In this document: positions 58,733 through 64,000 of the stretch, piece by piece | How positions within the stretch are numbered: the first letter of the stretch is position 1 | Layout of the letters: the number at the start of each line of letters is the position of its first letter | Source of the DNA: Lewinella sp. 4G2 | GTDB taxonomy: Bacteria; Bacteroidota; Bacteroidia; Chitinophagales; Saprospiraceae | Length of the DNA stretch: 64,000 bases | Direction: 5' to 3' | NCBI RefSeq assembly: GCF_001625015.1 | Contig: NZ_LVWJ02000014.1 | Coordinates: 186,001 to 250,000 of the forward strand | Notes under the pieces: model-generated | The model's database searches: none | Told to the model about the DNA's origin: nothing | Seen by the model: only the letters and a program-made list of their open reading frames with translations | Position numbers and translations under genes: made by a program

Positions 58733-59656
58733 CTACTTGGTAAACGGTGCCGTAAACACCCACCCTGGCGCCCGCAGGATGACGAGGTAAGTGCCGGATG
58801 CGTAATTATCAGTGGCCAAACGGAACGGTTGATTTGCCTCCAGACGTACCTCCCGCAACGTAACTGACCGGCCCGTAACGTCCCGCACCTCCAACTCATA
58901 ATTACCCGCAGCTAGCGCGGTGGGTAATTCTACGTTCAGGTAGTCCCGCACCGGAACGGGGAAGACCCGTAACTGACCGGTATCGATCGTATTCAGGGAA
59001 ACCGTAGCCCGTTCGGACTCCGGTGCGGAAAGCGAAGTGGCCGTCGCGACCGAAGCGGAAGAATGAACGAGGACGAAACGGTCGATGGCGTGGCCAAATG
59101 AGCGGCCGGAGATCTGCACGGTGTAATCGCCCGGGGTATTGAAGGTCATAAAAATATCGTGGGGGTCATTATCGCTCGTGGATACCCGCCAGTTCCAGGC
59201 ATCCGCCCGGTTTTGGTAGGCTTTGAACCAACCGTTGCTGCTGGAGCCTTCGGGGTTGGGCGTACGGCCGGTACCCCGGGGGTAGACCGTGCGGTTGCCT
59301 ACGCGGGCAAAGAAATCGTCCGCGTCCGGGCAGCGTAACCAGGAGTCATTAAAGTCCGTCGTTTCCCCCGGCTCGGTGATGCGGCTGTGCCAGCGGAAAA
59401 GGTAGGTCCCAACGGTCGTGATCCGGACCTTGTAGTTCAGGGTAGAATTGCCCGGGGTATTGAAGAAGTTGGGCCCCCGAAACTCCAGGTAACTCCCCCC
59501 GATGGCGCCTGGTAGCGTATCGTGGACCTCCCACTGGCCCAGGTCACACGCGGTTGATTCCAAATCAACGCGGACGATACCGTCGCGCTCAAGAAACACT
59601 TCCTGAGCGGCGAGGAAGGGGCCGGCCAGCAGTAAAACGAAGATTAATGAACGCAT
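58733..59656 (-). CDS. T9SS-secreted carbohydrate-binding-like protein
   Basis: The gene encodes 307 aa from the ATG at 59656 (MRSLIFVLLLAGPFLAAQ signal); two upstream in-frame ATGs are less fitting. Residues about 20-220 form one beta-sandwich-like domain with FLERDGIVRVDLES, GSYLEFRGPNFFNTPGNSTLNY, GTYLFRWHSRI and DPHDIFMTFNTPGDYTVQISGRSFGHAIDRFVLVH; the last segment resembles carbohydrate-binding tails of agarases. A T9SS domain (LRVFPVPVRDYLNVEL...GTYLVILRAPG) ends the protein. No catalytic motif is visible, so it is probably a surface glycan-binding protein that may replace a SusE/F-like function. It is divergent from the sulfatase gene. Confidence 0.72.
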   Translation of the reverse strand: MRSLIFVLLLAGPFLAAQEVFLERDGIVRVDLESTACDLGQWEVHDTLPGAIGGSYLEFRGPNFFNTPGNSTLNYKVRITTVGTYLFRWHSRITEPGETTDFNDSWLRCPDADDFFARVGNRTVYPRGTGRTPNPEGSSSNGWFKAYQNRADAWNWRVSTSDNDPHDIFMTFNTPGDYTVQISGRSFGHAIDRFVLVHSSASVATATSLSAPESERATVSLNTIDTGQLRVFPVPVRDYLNVELPTALAAGNYELEVRDVTGRSVTLREVRLEANQPFRLATDNYASGTYLVILRAPGWVFTAPFTK

Positions 59657-59853
59657 AGGGCGGCGAATTTTGGGTAACTGTAAAAGGTATTTCATGCAAA
59701 TCAACTGGTCTATAGCCCGGGTTCCAGAGGCTGGATCAAATTGTGGCTGCTGGTGAAATACCCTCACTAGGAAGTGAAGATCAACGGAGGAGCGGACAGC
59801 TTGAGTAAGTAGTTCTTCCTCCACCGTCCTATCTTACGCAAATATATACTGTG

Positions 59854-59861
59854 TACTTTAG
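59854..59861 (+). promoter_or_regulatory. Weak -7 box before the sulfatase-GH78 gene
   Basis: TACTTTAG differs by one base from TAnnTTTG and ends 11 bases before the ATG at 59873, a short leader. Confidence 0.3.
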
Positions 59862-59872
59862 ACGCACTACCC

Positions 59873-62800
59873 ATGTACCTGACTCGACGCTACCTTTTCT
59901 GTATCCTGGCCATCATTGGGGCTTTTAGCTCCCTGATGGCGCAATCCACGGGGGCGGAGCGGCCCAACGTGATCTTCATCCTGACGGACGATCAGCGGTT
60001 CGACGCGCTGGGTTACGCCGGCAACGAACTCATCCACACCCCGGAAATGGATCGTTTGGCGGAGGAGGGCACCTACTTCAGCCACGCGATGGTGACGACG
60101 CCGATCTGCGCGGCCAGCCGGGCCAGCATCCTTTCGGGCGTCTACGAACGGTCGCACCGCTTCAATTTCCAGACCGGGGACATTCAGGACGATTACCTGG
60201 GGCCGGCCTACCCTACCGTGCTGCGGGAAAATGGCTACCACACGGGCTTTTACGGGAAGTACGGCGTCCGCTACCCCCACCAGGACCGGATGTTCGACGA
60301 GTACGAGACCTACGACCGCAACAATGCCTACAACGACCGCCGGGGCTACTACTACAAGACGTTGGGTGGCGATACCGTCCACCTTACCCGTTACACTGGT
60401 CAGCAGGGGCTCGACTTCGTGGAGAAGAATGCGGGTGGGCCCAAACCCTTCTGCCTCCAGCTTTCCTTTTCGGCACCCCACGCGCACGACCGGGCCGAGG
60501 AACAATATTTCTGGCAGGAAATCACTGCCCCTTTGTTGGCTTCGACCAATATCCCCGCACCTGCGTTGAGCGCCCAAAAATACTTCGACCTGCTGCCAGA
60601 ACCCGTCCGCAAAGGCTTCAACCGTAAGCGTTGGACGTGGCGCTACGATACCCCCGAGAAGTATCAGCACAGCGTGAAGGGCTACTACCGGATGCTCTCT
60701 GGCATCGACCTGGAGATCGGTAAACTGCGGGCCAAACTGGAAGAAAAAGGCATCGCCGACAATACCGTTATCATCCTCATGGGCGACAATGGCTACTTCC
60801 TCGGGGAACGTCAACTGGCCGGCAAGTGGCTGATGTACGATAACTCCGTGCGGGTGCCCCTCATCATTCACGACCCGCGCGCCGGCCAGCACGTGGAGAG
60901 CGACGAAATGGCGCTAAATATTGACGTGCCAGCTACCATCCTGGACCTGGCCGGGGTCGCGCCACCCCCCTCCTACCAGGGGCAGACCTTACTACCGGTC
61001 GTGCGCGGGCAAGCGGAACAACTGAGCGACCGGGAGGTCGTCCTGATCGAACACCTCTGGGATTTCGATGACATCCCCCCGAGTGAAGGCGTACGCACCA
61101 AAGACTGGAAATACCTCCGCTACGTGGATGATCACCGCCGGGAAGAACTGTACCATCTGAAGAAAGACCCTCTGGAATCTAATAACCTGGTGGACGAACC
61201 TAAACACCGGGGGCTCGTCACTATGCTCCGCAGGCAATGCAACGAATTGATCGACCGCTACAGCGATGACTATTCCGCCGCGCCACAGAATCTTTCCCTG
61301 GAATTCATCCGCGATCCGGCTACCGTCGTTCTTCGCGACCCCGAACCTGAGTTCGCCTGGGTGGTGCCCCACGGAACCGGGATGCAAACGGCCTACCAGA
61401 TCCTCGTCGCCTCCTCTTCCACCAATCTGGAGAACAACCGCGGCGACGTCTGGGACAGTAAAAAGGTCCGGTCCAACCAAAACGTCGGGATTGAATACGC
61501 AGGCCCGGCCCTTCAAAAAGGCAGACAATACTGGTGGAAGGTTCGCGTGTGGGACGGTGCAAACCGCCTCAGTCGCTACGCGCAGGCCCAACAATTTAAC
61601 GGTCCGGACCCCGTGACGGACAACCTCATTGCGCTCTCCAGCGACGGCGCGGCCACGAAGGGCGACGCCGGTGGCCGCTACCTCACCAGCGAAAACATCT
61701 TCCAACTCCACCGCGTGCAACCAGTGCTGGTCGAGCAGCGGGGCGACGTTACTTTCGTCGACTTCGGTAAGCACGGATTCGCCAACATGGAGCTCACCCA
61801 CACCGCCCGCCGCGACGGGGAGTTAACCATTGAGATCGGCGAGAAGCTAAAGAACGGCAAGCTCGATCCGGAACCCGGGGGGCACATTCGTTACCAGAAG
61901 ATGCAACTGCCCGTCCGCAAGGGTACCCACACGTACACCTTACCGATCGTCCCCGACGAACGGAATACGAAACCGCTGGCCGTCCACCTGCCCGACAGCA
62001 TTCCCGTCCTGATGCCCTTCCGCTATTGCGCGGTCGCGGGTGCCGGGCAAGGACTGAGTAAAACGGACTTTACCCAACTAGTTTACACCAGCTTTTGGGA
62101 TGAGGACGCCAGCTATTTCACTTCGGATAATTCGGTACTAAATCAGGTATGGGAACTCTGCCGTTACAGCATGAAGGCCACCTCCTTCGCCAACCTCTAC
62201 GTGGACGGTGACCGGGAGCGGATTCCCTACGAAGCGGATGCCTACCTCCAGCAACTCAGCCATTATTCGACCGACCGGGAGTACGCCATCGGCCGACGCA
62301 CCATTGAATACTTCATGGAGTACCCAACCTGGCCGACGGAGTGGCAGCAACACGTCCCGCTCATGTTCCACGCCGACTATATGTACACGGGCGATACCGA
62401 GCTGATTGAAAAGTATTACGACGACCTGAAGCACAAGGCCCTCCTTGAACTCGTCGGGGAGGACGACCTGGTGAGTTCTACCCGCGTCACCCCGGCCTTC
62501 ATGAAAAAGCTGGGCTTCGGCGACCGGAAGGATAAGTTGAAGGACATCGTCGATTGGCCCCCACCCAACTGGCAGGGGAACCCGGACGTCCCCGGCGAAC
62601 GGGATGGTTTTGTCTTCATGGATAATAACACGGTGATCAACGCCCTCTTTTACAAGAACATGCTGATCATGTCCGAATTCGCCGACCTGCTCGGGAAGAC
62701 GGACGAGGCCCTGGAATTCAAGATCCGTGCCCTGAAGGTCAAACAGGCCGTCAACAATACCCTGCTCGACCGCGAACGGGGCCGCTACGTGGACGGGGAA

Positions 62801-63448
62801 GGGACGGACCACGCTTCCGTCCACGCCAACATGTTCCCCCTCGCATTCGGGATGGTGCCGGAGGCCTACCGGGAATCCGTCGGGGCCTACATCAAAAGCC
62901 GGGGCATGGCCTGTTCCGTCTACGGCTCCCAGTACCTCCTGGAGGCCCTCTACCAGGCGGGGATGGACGATTACGCCCTGGATCTCATGGCCGACACCAC
63001 CGGCAAACGCAATTGGTACAATATGCTGAGGGAGGGCTCCACCGTCACGATGGAAGCCTGGGGCTACCAGTTCAAACCCAACCTGGATTGGAACCACGCC
63101 TGGGGCGGCACCCCGGCGAACATCATCCCCCGCCAATTATGGGGCATTCAGCCAAAAACGCCGGGCTACGGCGTGGCAACCATCCACCCCCAGTTGGGTG
63201 ACCTGAAGTCGACGACCATCAAGGTGCCGACGTTGCGGGGGCCGATCCTGGGAGAGTATCGGTGGTATTCGCCGCGGCGGCAGGTGTACACGATCACGGT
63301 GCCGGGGAATATGGTGGCGGAGTTTGGCTTGGATAACTGGAACGCAGCTTCCTACACCCACAATGGGAAGCTGGTGCCCTCGGCATTTGGGGTGATCCAG
63401 TTACAACCGGGTGAACACCAAATTGAGGTACAGCGCAATGACTCCTAA
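59873..63448 (+). CDS. Sulfatase-GH78 alpha-L-rhamnosidase fusion
   Basis: The gene encodes 1191 aa. A signal peptide covers residues 1-24. The S1 sulfatase domain (about 29-460) has the metal motif ILTDDQ (about 36-41) and the formylglycine site CAASR (residues 79-83; Cys is the modified residue, Ala replaces the usual Pro), plus GDNGYFLGERQLAGKWLMYDN. A GH78 domain set follows (about 470-1185): the N-terminal sandwich FAWVVPHGTGMQTAYQILV..., then the (alpha/alpha)6 barrel with the acidic run YVDGDRERIPYEADAYLQQ and the late NWYNMLREGSTVTMEAW. Such an S1-GH78 fusion is known from ulvan loci (Formosa ulvan PUL, from memory). It would desulfate and release rhamnose in one protein. Confidence 0.92.
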   Translation: MYLTRRYLFCILAIIGAFSSLMAQSTGAERPNVIFILTDDQRFDALGYAGNELIHTPEMDRLAEEGTYFSHAMVTTPICAASRASILSGVYERSHRFNFQTGDIQDDYLGPAYPTVLRENGYHTGFYGKYGVRYPHQDRMFDEYETYDRNNAYNDRRGYYYKTLGGDTVHLTRYTGQQGLDFVEKNAGGPKPFCLQLSFSAPHAHDRAEEQYFWQEITAPLLASTNIPAPALSAQKYFDLLPEPVRKGFNRKRWTWRYDTPEKYQHSVKGYYRMLSGIDLEIGKLRAKLEEKGIADNTVIILMGDNGYFLGERQLAGKWLMYDNSVRVPLIIHDPRAGQHVESDEMALNIDVPATILDLAGVAPPPSYQGQTLLPVVRGQAEQLSDREVVLIEHLWDFDDIPPSEGVRTKDWKYLRYVDDHRREELYHLKKDPLESNNLVDEPKHRGLVTMLRRQCNELIDRYSDDYSAAPQNLSLEFIRDPATVVLRDPEPEFAWVVPHGTGMQTAYQILVASSSTNLENNRGDVWDSKKVRSNQNVGIEYAGPALQKGRQYWWKVRVWDGANRLSRYAQAQQFNGPDPVTDNLIALSSDGAATKGDAGGRYLTSENIFQLHRVQPVLVEQRGDVTFVDFGKHGFANMELTHTARRDGELTIEIGEKLKNGKLDPEPGGHIRYQKMQLPVRKGTHTYTLPIVPDERNTKPLAVHLPDSIPVLMPFRYCAVAGAGQGLSKTDFTQLVYTSFWDEDASYFTSDNSVLNQVWELCRYSMKATSFANLYVDGDRERIPYEADAYLQQLSHYSTDREYAIGRRTIEYFMEYPTWPTEWQQHVPLMFHADYMYTGDTELIEKYYDDLKHKALLELVGEDDLVSSTRVTPAFMKKLGFGDRKDKLKDIVDWPPPNWQGNPDVPGERDGFVFMDNNTVINALFYKNMLIMSEFADLLGKTDEALEFKIRALKVKQAVNNTLLDRERGRYVDGEGTDHASVHANMFPLAFGMVPEAYRESVGAYIKSRGMACSVYGSQYLLEALYQAGMDDYALDLMADTTGKRNWYNMLREGSTVTMEAWGYQFKPNLDWNHAWGGTPANIIPRQLWGIQPKTPGYGVATIHPQLGDLKSTTIKVPTLRGPILGEYRWYSPRRQVYTITVPGNMVAEFGLDNWNAASYTHNGKLVPSAFGVIQLQPGEHQIEVQRNDS
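60556..60575 (+). repeat. Dispersed 19-bp motif, copy 15 (decayed)
   Basis: CGCACCTGCG-TTGAGCGCCC, with one inserted base and several mismatches, in the sulfatase part, read as PAPALSAQ. Confidence 0.45.
62026..62044 (-). repeat. Dispersed 19-bp motif, copy 16 (decayed)
   Basis: Four mismatches (the ends plus one inner base), in the GH78 part, read as AVAGAG. This is the same peptide frame as in the regulator and the SDR. Confidence 0.4.
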
Positions 63449-64000
63449 ATCTAAAACCTCAGCTCCTTTGAAGTATTTCTTCCTCATTGTTGCCCTTTTT
63501 CTTTGCTTGCTGACGTTACCCTCGTGCACGGGAGGCGAGACTATAAATATAGCGCGGCCGGAAGCGCCATCGGGGGAAGAACTCGCCCAAAATTTCCAAT
63601 CTCCACCCGCCTCCGCCAAGCCCAAGACCTGGTTCCACGCCATGTCGGGCAATATGAGCAAGGAAGGCCTGACGAAGGACCTTGAAAGCCTCGCCGAAGT
63701 CGGCATCGGTGGCCTGTTGCTCTTCAACGTCAGCCAGGGCATCCCGGTGGGTGACGTGGTGTACAACTCCGGGGAGCACCACGAAATGCTGGCCCACGCC
63801 GCGGCCGAATCCGAGCGGCTGGGGCTGACCTTTGGCGTCCACAACTGTGATGGCTGGAGCAGCAGCGGTGGGCCGTGGGTGACGCCGGAGCAATCAATGA
63901 AAATGCTGGTGTACAGTGAAACGGTGATCAGCTACGCCGATACTGATACCGTATCGCTCAGCCAGCCGACTACCCGCGAAAATTACTACGAAGACATCGC
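63438..64000 (+). CDS. GH106-type alpha-L-rhamnosidase, 5' part, cut by window edge
   Basis: I translated this by hand: the ATG at 63438 overlaps the last 11 bases of the sulfatase gene, and the frame is open to the right edge (187 codons). The lipobox is LLTLPSC (Cys at about residue 30). The segment PKTWFHAMSGNMSKEGLTKDLESLAEVGIGGLLLFNV (about 62-98) is the GH106 N-terminal hallmark (W, GN, KEG, DLE, GIGG), followed by GLTFGVHNCDGWSSSGGPWVTPEQSMK. The enzyme should cleave rhamnose from oligosaccharides in the periplasm, acting with the preceding sulfatase-GH78. The overlap implies coupled translation. Confidence 0.85.
   Translation, partial: MTPKSKTSAPLKYFFLIVALFLCLLTLPSCTGGETINIARPEAPSGEELAQNFQSPPASAKPKTWFHAMSGNMSKEGLTKDLESLAEVGIGGLLLFNVSQGIPVGDVVYNSGEHHEMLAHAAAESERLGLTFGVHNCDGWSSSGGPWVTPEQSMKMLVYSETVISYADTDTVSLSQPTTRENYYEDI

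Noticed and set aside
62138-63136. Long open frame antisense to the GH78 domain
   Set aside because: Composition artefact of codon bias; no domain or start signal.
1-64000. tRNA, rRNA, insertion sequences, integrases, prophage genes
   Set aside because: None recognised on either strand; no transposase or integrase motifs among the translated frames.

Overview
The window looks like a marine member of the Bacteroidota, most likely the Saprospiria/Lewinella group. The evidence is roughly 57 % GC, TAnnTTTG-type promoter boxes, several type IX secretion (T9SS) C-terminal sorting domains, a gliding-motility (CHU_C) C-terminus on a giant adhesin-like protein, a hybrid two-component AraC regulator and a polysaccharide utilisation locus (PUL). 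The taxon is inferred from gene style, not from a marker gene.

Left part (1-34.5 kb), mostly housekeeping and accessory genes: a truncated outer-membrane protein, CPD photolyase, a K+ channel with RCK domains, purQ, a GMC oxidoreductase, a carboxypeptidase-regulatory-domain protein, a secreted TIM-barrel isomerase-like protein, a T9SS-secreted GH9 cellulase, a T9SS hypothetical protein flanked by paired 165-bp repeats, a five-repeat beta-lactamase-fold lipoprotein, a DUF2723 membrane protein, an acyl-CoA ligase followed by a 40-aa small membrane protein and a sodium/solute symporter, a 1695-aa Ig-repeat surface protein, an SDR-tetR pair with two TetR-type operators, a RhlE-like DEAD-box helicase, a glucosaminidase-like protein, a lipoprotein and a porin.

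Right part (34.8-64 kb), one PUL running off the right edge. On the minus strand, from right to left: a T9SS carbohydrate-binding-like protein, a hybrid sensor/AraC regulator, a TonB-dependent receptor without SusD, and a T9SS beta-helix protein ending at a strong terminator. Then follows an 11-gene unit: GH2, DUF4861, two overlapping PF05426 lyase-like lipoproteins, a PL28-like ulvan lyase, an SDR, uxuA, uxaC, and the TRAP transporter genes dctP, dctQ and dctM. Divergently, on the plus strand, lie a sulfatase-GH78 fusion and the start of a GH106 rhamnosidase. Uronate plus sulfated rhamnose points to ulvan as substrate. The working model is that T9SS enzymes cut the polymer outside, the TonB receptor imports oligomers, periplasmic lipoproteins remove sulfate, rhamnose and uronate, the TRAP system takes up uronate, and UxaC, the SDR and UxuA convert it to 2-keto-3-deoxygluconate.

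The most unusual signal is a dispersed 19-bp motif, GGCACCYGCGRCAGCGCCC. I find 16 copies (four identical, two decayed) in both orientations, inside eleven coding regions in five of the six possible reading frames and in intergenic DNA. No feature type I know explains it.
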